Assembly: GCA_024123915.1 (NCBI GenBank)
Contig: CP099650.1
Span: 4,464,001-4,528,000 of the forward strand
Direction of reading: 5' to 3'
Origin: Oxalobacteraceae bacterium OTU3CAMAD1
Lineage (GTDB): Bacteria > Pseudomonadota > Gammaproteobacteria > Burkholderiales > Burkholderiaceae_D
Length of the DNA: 64,000 bases
The notes under the pieces are model-generated. The model did not search any database and had not been told where the DNA came from. It was given only the letters and a program-made list of their open reading frames with translations. Below, one piece after another: positions 8,406-17,703 of this stretch; the first letter of the stretch is position 1; each line of letters opens with the position of its first letter. A program made the translations under genes and the position numbers.

Positions 8406-9803
8406 TCATCGCGGTCGCGCGCGCAGCGGCACCATCCTGCGGTGCTGGGCACGCCAGCGGCGCACCAGTTCCTGCGCCTCGGCGATCGCTTCCGGGGTCA
8501 TGTCCAGCGCTACCTTCTTGCGGTTGCTGGCGGCCGCGACATCGCCGCCGTCGGCCGCCAACGTCAGCCACATGAAGGAGCGCAACTCGTCGCGCTTGAC
8601 GCCGCGCCCGCTGCCATACATGCCGCCCAGATTGAACTGGGCCAGGGCGTGGCCCTGCTCGGCCGCCTTGCCGTACCATTTGACCGCCTGCACATCGTCC
8701 TGCGCCACGCCCAGGCCGTTGGCGTACATCACGCCGAGGTTGTTCTGCGCGCTGGCGTCGCCCTGGTCGGCGGCGCTGCGATACCAGGCCACGGCGCGCG
8801 CCTCGTCCTTGGCCACGCCGTGGCCGTTGGCGTACATCACGCCGACGTTGAACTGCGCGTTCGGCGCGCCCTGCTCGGCCGCCATCCGGTACCACTCCAG
8901 CGCGCGCTGCTCGTCGCGGCCGACGCCGCGCCCGCGCGCATACATGCCGCCCAGGTTGTACTGCGCCAGCACGTGGCCGGACTCGGCCGCGCGCCGATAC
9001 CAGGAAAAGGCCAGCTCGTCGTCGCGGTCGACGCCCTTGCCGTTGGCCAGCATGATGCCGAGATTGAACTGGGCGTCGGCGTCCTCCTGCTCGGCCGCGC
9101 GCGACAGCCAAGCATAAGCGCGCAACTGGTCGGCCGGCACGCCCAGGCCTTCCGAGTACGCCACGCCGACCAGGCGCTGGGCCACCGCATCACCCTGCGC
9201 GGCGGCCTGCCGGAACCACGCCAGCGCCTGTGTATCGCTGCGCGTGACGCCGTGGCCATGCTTGTACATCAGTCCGAGATTGAGCTGGGCGTTGGCGTCG
9301 TTTTGCAGCGCGGCCTTGCGGAACCACGCCAGCGCCAACGGATAGTTGCGGCGCACGCCGGTGCCGTGCACATAGGCTTCGCCGAGCAAGGTCTGCGCGC
9401 TGGCGATGCCCTGCTCGGAGGCGCGGTAGAACCATGACAACGCTATCTCGTCGCTGCGCGCGACGCCGCGTCCCTTTTTATACATTTGGCCGAGATTTTG
9501 CTGGGCCGAGGCGTCGCCCTGCTGCGCGGCGGCGCGAAACCAGCGCACGGCCTCCTTGTCGTTGTTGGCGACTCCCCGGCCGTTGTAGTACATCGCGCCG
9601 AGATGGTTCTGGGCGAACGCCAACCCCTGCTCCGCAGCCTTGTGCATCCAATGAAAGGCCCGATTGTCGTCCCGCGCCACGCCCTGGCCTTTTTTATAGG
9701 CCATGGCAAGGTTGAATTGCGCGTAGGGATTACCCCGCTCGGCCGCCTCCTTGTACCACACATAACTGTCGTAGCCATCTCTGGCGGAGCTCTGGTTTTT
9801 CAT
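8406..9803 (-). CDS. Sel1-like repeat protein
   Basis: This 465-residue protein is built almost entirely of 36-residue Sel1-type (TPR-like) repeats, about a dozen of them. Each follows the pattern WYRKAAEQG-A-AQ-NLG-MY-NG-GV-D. The solenoid is a protein-protein interaction scaffold. There is no signal peptide or membrane segment, so it is probably cytoplasmic. The ATG at 9803 was preferred to the preceding in-frame GTG at 9806 because an AAGGGG sequence lies six bases before the ATG. It ends 11 bases from the end of the EAL-CBS-GGDEF gene (convergent). Partners cannot be named from sequence. Confidence 0.88.
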   Translation of the reverse strand: MKNQSSARDGYDSYVWYKEAAERGNPYAQFNLAMAYKKGQGVARDDNRAFHWMHKAAEQGLAFAQNHLGAMYYNGRGVANNDKEAVRWFRAAAQQGDASAQQNLGQMYKKGRGVARSDEIALSWFYRASEQGIASAQTLLGEAYVHGTGVRRNYPLALAWFRKAALQNDANAQLNLGLMYKHGHGVTRSDTQALAWFRQAAAQGDAVAQRLVGVAYSEGLGVPADQLRAYAWLSRAAEQEDADAQFNLGIMLANGKGVDRDDELAFSWYRRAAESGHVLAQYNLGGMYARGRGVGRDEQRALEWYRMAAEQGAPNAQFNVGVMYANGHGVAKDEARAVAWYRSAADQGDASAQNNLGVMYANGLGVAQDDVQAVKWYGKAAEQGHALAQFNLGGMYGSGRGVKRDELRSFMWLTLAADGGDVAAASNRKKVALDMTPEAIAEAQELVRRWRAQHRRMVPLRARPR

Positions 9804-9919
9804 CACGCACCCCTTGCCAACACTGCAACTATGTTGACTAAAGTGTAAGCCTCGTAGTGACTTCAGATTTGAGCGTCGTCAAACGAGTGATGATGAAATG
9901 CTATCGTTTAAGCCTAAAC

Positions 9920-10540
9920 TTACTGAGGGGACTGTTTTTGAAGGAATTGGTGCACTTTGGCGGCCGCCAGCTTGTTGACGGAGACGAGCAGGGCGGGATC
10001 GACACCGGCGATGCCATAGGTCGAGCCGATGTGTTTACCGATGTGTATCAGCACTTCGGCCGCCACTTCGGCGTCGGACTCGGCCCGGTGGGCCGCGCTT
10101 TTAAACCGGATGCCCAACTGCCCCGACAGATTGCCGAGCTTGTAGCTGGCCAGGTTCGGAAACACCCGGCGCGACAGCTTGAGCGAGCACACCAGCGCTT
10201 GATGGCCCGGCGTCAGGCTGAGCCGTGCCGCCTCGGCGCGCAGGAACTTTTCATCGAAGCTGGCGTTGTGGGCCGACAGCGCGTCGCCGCCGATGAAATC
10301 GAGCAGGTCCGGCACCACGCGCGAAACCGGCGGCGCGTTGTCGACCATGGCCTGGGTGATGCCGGTCAGGCCGGTGATAAACGATGGGATGCGCACATTG
10401 CAGTTGATCAGGGAGACATAACGCTCGACGATGCGCCCGCCGACGATGCGCAACGCCGCCACCTCGGTGATGCGGTCGCCCATGTCGGGCGACAGGCCGG
10501 TGGTCTCGAAGTCGAGCATGACGATGGATTTCTCAAGCAT
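9920..10540 (-). CDS. DnaQ-like 3'-5' exonuclease (DEDDh family)
   Basis: This 206-residue protein is a DEDDh exonuclease of the DNA polymerase III epsilon type. Exo I is VMLDFETTGLSP near residue 10, Exo II is LSAHNASFDEKFL near 90, and Exo III is AHRAESDAEVAAEV near 150, giving the four acidic residues and the His. It lacks the C-terminal polymerase-binding extension of true DnaQ, so it is more likely an accessory proofreading or repair nuclease. It sits 44 bases downstream of the YegD-like Hsp70 gene on the same strand, and the two may be co-transcribed. Confidence 0.85.
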   Translation of the reverse strand: MLEKSIVMLDFETTGLSPDMGDRITEVAALRIVGGRIVERYVSLINCNVRIPSFITGLTGITQAMVDNAPPVSRVVPDLLDFIGGDALSAHNASFDEKFLRAEAARLSLTPGHQALVCSLKLSRRVFPNLASYKLGNLSGQLGIRFKSAAHRAESDAEVAAEVLIHIGKHIGSTYGIAGVDPALLVSVNKLAAAKVHQFLQKQSPQ

Positions 10541-10584
10541 TGCGTGCGTACCTTATTAATTAGACTGCCAATGAGATTGCCAAA

Positions 10585-11835
10585 TTAGCCGAATTTGCGC
10601 ACCGCGTCGAGCGCCAGGCCGGCGCCGATGCTGCCGAACAGGTCGCCTTCGACCTTGCGCGCGGCCGGCGCCAGCGCACCGATGCGCTCGCGCAGCATGC
10701 GCACGCCGCTCGAACCGCCGGTGAAAAATACCGTATCGACATCGGCCGGCGCCACACCGGCGTCGCGCAGCAGGCTCAGCACCGTATTCTCAACCGAGCC
10801 GACCAGATGGTCGATCGAAGCGTCGAACTGCGCGCGGTCCAGTTCCAGGCTCACCGCCGGCGCCAGCCGGTCCAGCTCCAGCTTCACCTTGACGTCGTCG
10901 GACAAGGCGATCTTGCCCTCCTCCACCTTCATCGCCAGCCAGTGGCCGGCGCGCTCGTCGATCAGGCGCTGCAGGCGGCCCAGCTTTTCTTGCTCGGCGG
11001 AATCGCGCAGCAGGTCGGACAGCTGGGTCCACATCTTCTTGGTGTACGCCTGGTTGATCGTGTGCCAGGTCGCCAGATTGAAGAAGTAGCTGGACGGCAC
11101 CTCGCTGTTGTTGCGCAGGCGGCTGCCGTAGCCCAGCAAAGGCATCACCGAGGACAGGCTGAGGTATTTATCGAAGTCGGTACCGCCGATGTGCACGCCG
11201 CCGTTGGCCAGGATGTCGTCGCGCCGCTCGGTCTTCTTGGCGCGCTCGGGCGACAGGCGCACCAGCGAAAAGTCCGACGTACCGCCGCCGATGTCGGCGA
11301 TCAACACCAGTTCCTCGCGGTCGATCTGCGACTCGTAGTCGAACGCGGCGGCGATCGGCTCGAACTGGAAGGCAATATCCTTGAAACCGACCGAACGGGC
11401 GACCTCGGCGAGCGTATCCTCGGCCAACTGGTCGTTTTCCTTGCTGTCGTCGATGAAATGCACCGGCCGCCCGAACACGGCGGACGTGAATTCACGCCCG
11501 GCCGACTGCTCGGCGCGGTGCTTGACCTCGCCGATGAACTGGGCCAGCAACATACGGAACGGCAGCGCGCGGCCGCCCACCTCGGTCTGACCGTCGATCA
11601 GACTGGTCCCGAGCAAACTCTTCAACGAGCGCATCAAGCGCCCCTCGTAGCCGGCCAGATATTCGGCCAGCGCCGCACGTCCAAAGGTGACCTGCTCGTC
11701 TTCCGCGTTGAAGAAGACGACCGACGGCAAGGTGGTCTTGCCGTCCTCAAGCCCCAACATCACGGCCTGGCCGGGACGCACCCAACCAACCGTGGAATTT
11801 GACGTGCCGAAATCGACGCCGCAAGCATTGGCCAT
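10585..11835 (-). CDS. Hsp70-family chaperone, YegD-like
   Basis: This 416-residue protein is an Hsp70-type actin-fold ATPase without the usual substrate-binding and lid domains, matching the short YegD group. The phosphate 1 motif is CGVDFGTSNSTVGW at the N terminus. The phosphate 2 motif is LVLIADIGGGTSDFSLV (around 160), and the adenosine motif is VFFTGGSSGVRMLRE near the C terminus. An AAGGG ribosome-binding site lies five bases before the ATG. It is probably cytoplasmic. The client is unknown, and the gene has no J-domain or GrpE partner nearby. Confidence 0.88.
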   Translation of the reverse strand: MANACGVDFGTSNSTVGWVRPGQAVMLGLEDGKTTLPSVVFFNAEDEQVTFGRAALAEYLAGYEGRLMRSLKSLLGTSLIDGQTEVGGRALPFRMLLAQFIGEVKHRAEQSAGREFTSAVFGRPVHFIDDSKENDQLAEDTLAEVARSVGFKDIAFQFEPIAAAFDYESQIDREELVLIADIGGGTSDFSLVRLSPERAKKTERRDDILANGGVHIGGTDFDKYLSLSSVMPLLGYGSRLRNNSEVPSSYFFNLATWHTINQAYTKKMWTQLSDLLRDSAEQEKLGRLQRLIDERAGHWLAMKVEEGKIALSDDVKVKLELDRLAPAVSLELDRAQFDASIDHLVGSVENTVLSLLRDAGVAPADVDTVFFTGGSSGVRMLRERIGALAPAARKVEGDLFGSIGAGLALDAVRKFG

Positions 11836-12046
11836 GTCGACCCTTCACACGTAATAAAGGGGCGTTATGCTATCAGAAAAACGCCCTCATCAGGGAAAAT
11901 TGCTGTGCCACCACACCGCATAAGTAATTTCCACAAGGAAACACGATAATTGTTGTCCTAGAGTAAGTTTTTGATTATCCTCGACGTGACCGCCATGGGA
12001 GCAGCGCAGCCAGCCATACCCGGGTCCCCAAGACGATAACGAGACA

Positions 12047-13183
12047 ATGACGAAATCCAAGCCGACAGTTGAGATCAGCGCCACGGAACACATAGCCACC
12101 ATCGCCCGCGAAGCCCGCCGCGTCACCTCGTACGACGTCGCGCTGGTCGCCGGGGTCTCGCAGTCCGCCGTCTCGCGCTGCTTCAAGCCGGGCGCCAGCG
12201 TCTCCAAGGAAACCCACGCTCGGGTGATGAAGGCGGCCTCGCTGCTCGACTACATCCCCAACGCCGCCGCCCGCAGCCTGATCACCCGCCGCTCCAACAT
12301 GGTCGCGGTGATCATCACCAACCAGGCCAACCTGCACTACCCGGAGCTGCTCGCCGAGTTGAGCCACCAGATCACCGCGCGCGGCAAGCGCGTGCTGCTT
12401 TTCACGCTGGCGCGCGAGACCGATGTCGACCGCGTGCTGGCCGACGTCTGGCAGTACCAGGTCGACGGCGTGATCGCCGCCGCCCGACTCAGCGACGAGC
12501 ACATCGCCGAATTCGAGCGGCGCCACATGCCGCTGGTGCTGTTCAACCGCACCTTGCGCGACCGCGTCGTCAACACCGTCACCTGCGATCACCTGGAGGC
12601 GGGCCGCATGCTGGTCTCGCGCCTGGCGGCCGCCGGCCACCGCCGCTTCGGCATCATCGCCGGCACCGAGGACTCCTCGGTCGCCAACGAACGCCGCCGC
12701 GGCGCCTGCGAACGCCTGGCCGAACTGGGCCTGCCGCCGCCGGTGGTGGTGCCCGGCCAATCGGACTACCGCAGCGGCGGGGCCGGCCTGAAAGCCATCA
12801 TCGCGCAAATGGGCGAGGTGCCCGACGCGATCATCTGCGGCAGCGACGTGATGGCCATCGGCTGCCTCGATTGCGCCCGCCATGAACTGGGCATCGACGT
12901 GCCGGGACAACTGTCGGTGGCCGGCTTCGACGCCGTTGAACCGTCCAATTGGTTGAGCTACAACCTCACCACGCTGCGCCAGCCGATGCCGAAAATGGCC
13001 ACGGCGGCGGCCGACCTGCTGTGCGCCGTCATCGACGGCCACGAGCCCAGTCGCGATTCGCCACCCGAACGGCGCGTCTTCAGCGCCCAGTTCATCGAGG
13101 GCGCGACGGCTAGATTGACGCCGGCGGCGGCGCTGGCCGGCACGTTGGGGACCGGCAGGCGGACGCTGGTCGCTATAATGTAG
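12047..13183 (+). CDS. LacI-family transcriptional regulator
   Basis: This 378-residue protein has a LacI-type helix-turn-helix (YDVALVAGVSQSAVSRCF, about residues 29-46), a hinge helix (YIPNAAARSLITRRSN) and a periplasmic-binding-protein-like ligand domain (about 80-350). The N terminus carries about 25 extra residues before the helix-turn-helix. No sugar operon is next to it: the following gene, three bases after its stop, is a helicase. Its target is therefore not evident from context. A 210-base gap separates it from the divergent Hsp70 gene and would hold both promoters. Confidence 0.9.
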   Translation: MTKSKPTVEISATEHIATIAREARRVTSYDVALVAGVSQSAVSRCFKPGASVSKETHARVMKAASLLDYIPNAAARSLITRRSNMVAVIITNQANLHYPELLAELSHQITARGKRVLLFTLARETDVDRVLADVWQYQVDGVIAAARLSDEHIAEFERRHMPLVLFNRTLRDRVVNTVTCDHLEAGRMLVSRLAAAGHRRFGIIAGTEDSSVANERRRGACERLAELGLPPPVVVPGQSDYRSGGAGLKAIIAQMGEVPDAIICGSDVMAIGCLDCARHELGIDVPGQLSVAGFDAVEPSNWLSYNLTTLRQPMPKMATAAADLLCAVIDGHEPSRDSPPERRVFSAQFIEGATARLTPAAALAGTLGTGRRTLVAIM

Positions 13184-13186
13184 CGG

Positions 13187-15358
13187 ATGAACGCAGCCCA
13201 ACCTCCCAATCCCATCCGATTTACGCCGCATGGCCTGATCCCGACGCCGGAACAAACGGCCATCCAGCTCTCCCAGAACAAGGTGGTGCTGGTCGACGCC
13301 AACGCCGGCGCGGCCAAGACCACCACCCTGGCGATCCGCATCGGCGAGGCGCTGGCCCGCAAGCTTCCCCCTGAACAGATCCTCGCGCTGACCTTCACGC
13401 CGGAGGCGCGCGACGTCATGCGCCAGCGCCTGATCGATGTCGGCGTGCCGCAGGCGCTGGTGGCGCGCCTGGCCGTGATGACGTTCGAGGACTTCGCCGC
13501 CTGGCAGCTCGACACGATCGACGGCGACAACCTGCGCCGCTGCGCCGAGGCGCGCCAACTGAAGGAATACGCGCTGGCCGCCGTCGACCGGGTCGGCGCG
13601 CGCTACGCCGGCCGGCTCGAAGCACTTGAGCTGAACACCCACAGCATCGCGCTCAGCCAGTTCCTCGATGCCCAGTTAGGGTTGAAAGCTACCATGGGGC
13701 TGGCCGCCGACGTCGACTTCATGGGCCTGGAAGAGATCGCCGAGCTGCTCGGCGTGCCGCTGGCCGACTACCTGACCACGGTGGAATACGAAACCTTGCG
13801 CCTGGACGGCGGCGCCGGCGCGGTGTTCCGCGGCCCGTTCGACGCCACCTACGACCTGGCCTGCAACCTGGAGGCCGGCGCGCGCCTGGCCGAGCACTTT
13901 CCCGACTACCGGCTGGTGCTGTGCGACGAACTGCACGATCTGAACGAAGCGGCCTTCCGCATCCTCGACGCCTTGATCGGCCGCCCGCAATGCTTTTTCG
14001 TTGGCGCCGGCGACAAGGACCAGGTCATCCACGCCAAGCTGGGCGCCAGCGAGGAATACCTGAACCGCCGCTTTGCCGAACGCCATCCCAAGCTGGTACG
14101 CTATCCGCTGACCTACAGCTACCGCCACGGCCCCCACCTGGCCTATGCGATGGCCGAATTCAAACACAAGGCGGTCGAATCGAGCCTGCCGGTGCACACG
14201 CAGATCCGCCAGGCGCACTACGCCTCGCCCGACGAATGCGCGCAACAGGCGATCGCCGCGATCCGCCAGTGGAAGGCCGACGGCCACGCCTTCGATGGTT
14301 GCGCGATCCTGATCCGCGACCGCCACCAGTCGATGGCGATCGAGAACGCGCTGATCGAGGCGGACATCGACTACCGCACCCCGGCCATGGCCGGCTACCT
14401 GCAGCGCGACGAGATCCTGTTCTTGCGCGGCATGCTGGCCATCGCCCTCAAGGACTTCGCCGCCGTCAAATCGGACCAGGTGCGCGCCGCCATCGTCGAC
14501 GCCATGACCGCTTTTAGCGAAATGAAGTTCTCGGCCCGGCGCATGGACAACTTCAAGGCGCAGATCATCAAGGAACCGGCGCTGCTGGGCGAATTGTTCA
14601 TGATCGAGGACGACCGCCGCGACGGCGAGCAAATTAGCTACCGCGACGTCGCCAGCCAAGCCACCAAGAAGGCCGTCATCGACGCCATCGCCTGGCTGTC
14701 GGCACTCGATCCGGCCACGCCGGCGGCCGCCGTGCTGACGGAGCTGTGCGAGCGGGTCAAGCTGGTGGCGACCGCGCGCCGCATCTTCGTGCGGCCGTAC
14801 GAAGCGGGCGTGGTCAATAAATCGGTGGCCGGCCTGCTGGCATCGGCCGCCGCCTCCGGCCAGAGCCTGCGTGAATTCTGGACAGCGATGAACGCGCGCG
14901 AAGCCTTCATCCGCCGCAAGCGCGAACGCAAGGCGGTGCTGATCGAATGCGTGGCCAACGCCAAGGGCAAGGAATTCGAGCACGTGATCCTGCCGTTTTT
15001 GCAGGCCGACGAGTTCCCGCACCCGATGCAGCCCAAGCGCGACGAGGAAAACCTGTTCTACGTCGGCGTCACCCGCGCCCGCGCCCGCCTGACCCTGCTG
15101 TCGCCGGCCGACCCGGCGCTGCGCAGCGGCTTCATCGCCAATATGCGTTTGCAGCAATCGGCGGCCGCCGCCGACGCGGCCATCGCCCGCAACCAGGCCC
15201 AGCCCGCAGCCGCGCCGGGCCGCCACTATCTGAGCGCAAGCTTCCACGAAAAGGACGAAGTCAAGGCGCTGGGCGCGCAATTCGACATCGCGCGACGCGC
15301 CTGGTACGTGGAATCGGGCCGGGATATGTCACCTTTCTCACGCTGGCTGAAAAAATAA
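13187..15358 (+). CDS. UvrD/REP-like superfamily 1 helicase with C-terminal DUF5710 domain
   Basis: This 723-residue protein has superfamily 1A helicase motifs. Motif I is DANAGAAKTTTLAIRI (about 36-50), which keeps the Lys-Thr but has AA where most family members have GS or GT. Motif II is LVLCDELHDLNEAAF (about 245), a variant of DEAQD. Motif III is FFVGAGDKDQVI. The C-terminal helicase block includes KGKEFEHVILPFLQ and EENLFYVGVTRARARL. The last 45 residues (HYLSASFHEKDEVKALGAQF ... WYVESGRDMSPF) resemble DUF5710, a small domain also found on topoisomerase and primase-type proteins. It probably acts in DNA repair. It begins three bases after the LacI regulator gene, an unusual pairing. Confidence 0.82.
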   Translation: MNAAQPPNPIRFTPHGLIPTPEQTAIQLSQNKVVLVDANAGAAKTTTLAIRIGEALARKLPPEQILALTFTPEARDVMRQRLIDVGVPQALVARLAVMTFEDFAAWQLDTIDGDNLRRCAEARQLKEYALAAVDRVGARYAGRLEALELNTHSIALSQFLDAQLGLKATMGLAADVDFMGLEEIAELLGVPLADYLTTVEYETLRLDGGAGAVFRGPFDATYDLACNLEAGARLAEHFPDYRLVLCDELHDLNEAAFRILDALIGRPQCFFVGAGDKDQVIHAKLGASEEYLNRRFAERHPKLVRYPLTYSYRHGPHLAYAMAEFKHKAVESSLPVHTQIRQAHYASPDECAQQAIAAIRQWKADGHAFDGCAILIRDRHQSMAIENALIEADIDYRTPAMAGYLQRDEILFLRGMLAIALKDFAAVKSDQVRAAIVDAMTAFSEMKFSARRMDNFKAQIIKEPALLGELFMIEDDRRDGEQISYRDVASQATKKAVIDAIAWLSALDPATPAAAVLTELCERVKLVATARRIFVRPYEAGVVNKSVAGLLASAAASGQSLREFWTAMNAREAFIRRKRERKAVLIECVANAKGKEFEHVILPFLQADEFPHPMQPKRDEENLFYVGVTRARARLTLLSPADPALRSGFIANMRLQQSAAAADAAIARNQAQPAAAPGRHYLSASFHEKDEVKALGAQFDIARRAWYVESGRDMSPFSRWLKK

Positions 15359-15392
15359 TGCATTGCGCCAATTTCTAGTAGAGAAATGCTTA

Positions 15393-15398
15393 TATAAT
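15393..15398 (+). promoter_or_regulatory. Probable -10 element for the OmpA-type lipoprotein gene
   Basis: A perfect TATAAT lies in an AT-rich island just after the helicase gene, 74 bases upstream of the lipoprotein start. I see no convincing -35 at the usual spacing. The short gap and long leader fit a separate promoter for the lipoprotein gene. Confidence 0.45.
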
Positions 15399-15471
15399 GT
15401 CGCTCGCGGCTGGCTGAACAGCCTCACTACACCAATGTGTCAATAACAAAATACAATTCGGGAGTATTTCC

Positions 15472-16002
15472 ATGAAAAAAATCAACACCCTGCTGGCAGC
15501 CTGCACCGTAGCCCTGCTGAGCGCCTGCTCGACCCCTGCCCCAGCCCCAGCACCGGCACCAGCCCCTGCTCCAGCCCCGGCACCGGCACCAGCTCCTGCC
15601 GCAGCACCAGTGGCCGCTCCTGCAGCAGCCACCCTGCCAGCGTACCTGGACCCAAACAGCTCGATCTACAAAAACCGTAGCGTCTACTTCGACTTCGACA
15701 AGTACACCGTCAAGCCGGAGTTCGACGCCGTTGTCGCCGACCACGGTAAATTCCTGGCCGCGAACCCGAACGTGTCGATCAAAGTCGAAGGCAACACCGA
15801 TGACCAAGGCAGCGCCGAGTACAACCTGGCCCTGGGCCAGAAGCGCGCCCAAGCCGTCATCACCGCCCTGAAAACCCAAGGCGTGAAAGACAGCCAGATG
15901 GAAGCCGTCAGCTTCGGTAAAGAGAAGCCAAAAGCATCGGGCACCGACGCGGACTCGCGCGCCCAGAACCGTCGCGCCGATTTGGCCTACCCAAGCAAGT
16001 AA
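15472..16002 (+). CDS. OmpA-family lipoprotein with Pro-Ala-rich linker
   Basis: This 176-residue protein has a lipoprotein signal peptide with a lipobox (LLSAC, Cys19). A Pro-Ala repeat linker follows (about 21-52), then an OmpA C-terminal peptidoglycan-binding domain (about 60-175). That domain shows SVYFDFDKYTVKPEFD, EGNTDDQGSAEYNLALGQKRA and NRRADLAY. It would anchor the outer membrane to peptidoglycan, as Pal-like proteins do. No tol genes flank it, so it is probably not pal itself. A GGGAG ribosome-binding site precedes the ATG, and a strong terminator follows 28 bases after the stop, so it is a single-gene unit. Confidence 0.92.
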   Translation: MKKINTLLAACTVALLSACSTPAPAPAPAPAPAPAPAPAPAPAAAPVAAPAAATLPAYLDPNSSIYKNRSVYFDFDKYTVKPEFDAVVADHGKFLAANPNVSIKVEGNTDDQGSAEYNLALGQKRAQAVITALKTQGVKDSQMEAVSFGKEKPKASGTDADSRAQNRRADLAYPSK

Positions 16003-16029
16003 TTTGCTTGCGGTACCTGTAGTGCAATG

Positions 16030-16059
16030 AAAAGCCCGGCTGAAAAGCCGGGCTTTTTT
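16030..16059 (+). terminator. Rho-independent terminator after the OmpA-type lipoprotein gene
   Basis: A 10-bp perfect stem (AAAGCCCGGC and GCCGGGCTTT) encloses the six-base loop TGAAAA and is followed by a T tract. This is a textbook intrinsic terminator. Confidence 0.92.
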
Positions 16060-16151
16060 GCTTTGGGCTCTCCCCAAAGAGAGCTGCGCGCAGGCAACGT
16101 GTTGGTTATGCTGGAAGTTTCCATTCAACTTCAAATCACTGAAGGACTTCC

Positions 16152-17591
16152 ATGAAAAACCTCACCACGGCCGCCGGCGCGCCGGTCGTCGACAACCAGA
16201 ACACCCAGACCGCCGGCCCGCACGGCCCGGTGCTGCTGCAGGATGTCTGGCACCTTGAAAAGCTGGCCCACTTCGCGCGCGAGGTCATCCCCGAGCGGCG
16301 CATGCACGCCAAGGGTTCGGGCGCCTTCGGCACCTTCACCGTCACCCACGACATCAGCAAGTACACGCGCGCGGCGCTGTTCTCCGAGATCGGCAAGAAG
16401 ACCGACATATTCATGCGCTTTTCCACCGTCGCCGGCGAGCGCGGCGCGGCCGACGCCGAACGCGATATTCGCGGCTTCGCCGTCAAGTTCTACACCGAGC
16501 AAGGCAACTGGGACGTGGTCGGCAACAACACGCCCGTGTTCTTCTTCCGCGACCCGCTCAAGTTCCCGGACCTGAACCACGTCGTCAAGCGCGACCCCAA
16601 GACCAACTTGCGCAGCGCCGAGAACAACTGGGATTTCTGGACCCTGCTGCCGGAGGCGCTGCACCAGATCACCATCGTCATGAGCGATCGCGGCATCCCC
16701 AAGGGCTACCGCCACATGCACGGTTTCGGCAGCCACACCTTCAGCTTCATCAGCCCGACCAATGAGCGCTACTGGGTCAAGTTCCACTTCGTCTGCCAGC
16801 AGGGCATCGCCAATTTCAGCGACGCCGAGGCGGCGGCCGTCGTCGCCAACGACCGTGAAAGCTCGCAGCGGGACCTGTTCGACGCCATCGAAAACGGCGA
16901 CTTCCCGCGCTGGAAGCTGGCGGTGCAGATCATGCCGGAGGCAGAGGCGTCCAAGGTGCCATACAACCCGTTCGACCTGACCAAGATCTGGCCGCACAAG
17001 GACTATCCGCTGATCGACGTCGGCATCCTGGAATTGAACCGCAACGCCGAGAACTACTTCGCGGACGTCGAGCAATCGGCCTTCTCGCCGGCCAACGTGG
17101 TCCCCGGCGTCAGCTTCTCGCCGGACAAGATGCTGCAATCGCGCCTGTTCTCGTATGGCGACGCGGCCCGCTACCGCCTGGGCGTCAACCACCACGCGAT
17201 TCCCGTCAACGCGCCGAAATGCCCGTTCCACAGCTACCACCGCGACGGCGCCATGCGCACCGACGGCAACCACGGCGCCGGCACCTCGTATGAACCGAAC
17301 AGCCGTGGCGAATGGCTGCAGCAGCCGCAGTTCGCCGAACCGCCGCTGTCGCTCGAAGGCGCCGCCGCGCACTGGGACCACCGGGTCGATACCGACTACT
17401 ACTCGCAGCCCGGCAACCTGTTCCGGTTGCTGACGGACGAGAAGAAAAGGCTGCTGTTCGAGAACACGGCGCGCGCGATCCACGGCGTATCGAAGCCGGT
17501 GCAGGAACGCCACATCTTCAACTGCACCCAAGCCGATCCGGCCTACGGCGCGGGCGTGATGGCGGCGATCAACGCGCTGGAAGCGAAGTAA
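16152..17591 (+). CDS. katA: Monofunctional heme catalase, small-subunit clade
   Basis: This 479-residue catalase disproportionates hydrogen peroxide in the cytoplasm. The distal His52 lies in [11 protein letters not shown], the active-site Asn125 in [10 protein letters not shown], and the proximal heme Tyr in [14 protein letters not shown] (about 335). Length and motifs match small-subunit (clade 3) catalases; no large-subunit flavodoxin-like C-terminal domain is present. There is no signal peptide. A clear AAGGA ribosome-binding site precedes the start. The upstream terminator isolates it from the lipoprotein gene. The symbol katA is used for this type, but the paralogue complement of the genome is unknown. 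Confidence 0.95.
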   Translation: MKNLTTAAGAPVVDNQNTQTAGPHGPVLLQDVWHLEKLAHFAREVIPERRMHAKGSGAFGTFTVTHDISKYTRAALFSEIGKKTDIFMRFSTVAGERGAADAERDIRGFAVKFYTEQGNWDVVGNNTPVFFFRDPLKFPDLNHVVKRDPKTNLRSAENNWDFWTLLPEALHQITIVMSDRGIPKGYRHMHGFGSHTFSFISPTNERYWVKFHFVCQQGIANFSDAEAAAVVANDRESSQRDLFDAIENGDFPRWKLAVQIMPEAEASKVPYNPFDLTKIWPHKDYPLIDVGILELNRNAENYFADVEQSAFSPANVVPGVSFSPDKMLQSRLFSYGDAARYRLGVNHHAIPVNAPKCPFHSYHRDGAMRTDGNHGAGTSYEPNSRGEWLQQPQFAEPPLSLEGAAAHWDHRVDTDYYSQPGNLFRLLTDEKKRLLFENTARAIHGVSKPVQERHIFNCTQADPAYGAGVMAAINALEAK

Positions 17592-17660
17592 AAGATAAGT
17601 GGGAGGCGGAGCGCAAAGCAACCCAACATGCTATTAGCGATACGCATTCCGTACCACTTA

Positions 17661-17688
17661 GGGGTCGGACCCGGTGGGGTCCGTCCCC
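17661..17688. repeat. Imperfect palindrome between convergent catalase and SulP genes
   Basis: Arms GGGGTCGGACCC and GGGTCCGTCCCC match at 11 of 12 positions and flank a four-base loop. It lies in the tail-to-tail gap, so it could act as a bidirectional terminator. Its GGGGTC..GACC core resembles the REP core found at 20.65 and 38.7 kb, but the tail differs. Confidence 0.55.
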
Positions 17689-17703
17689 GGTTGGCCGTGC
17701 GGG

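Noticed and set aside
15541..15630. Tandem Pro-Ala codon repeat in the OmpA-type lipoprotein as a mobile repeat
   Set aside because: It is an in-frame low-complexity linker common in cell-wall-anchoring lipoproteins.
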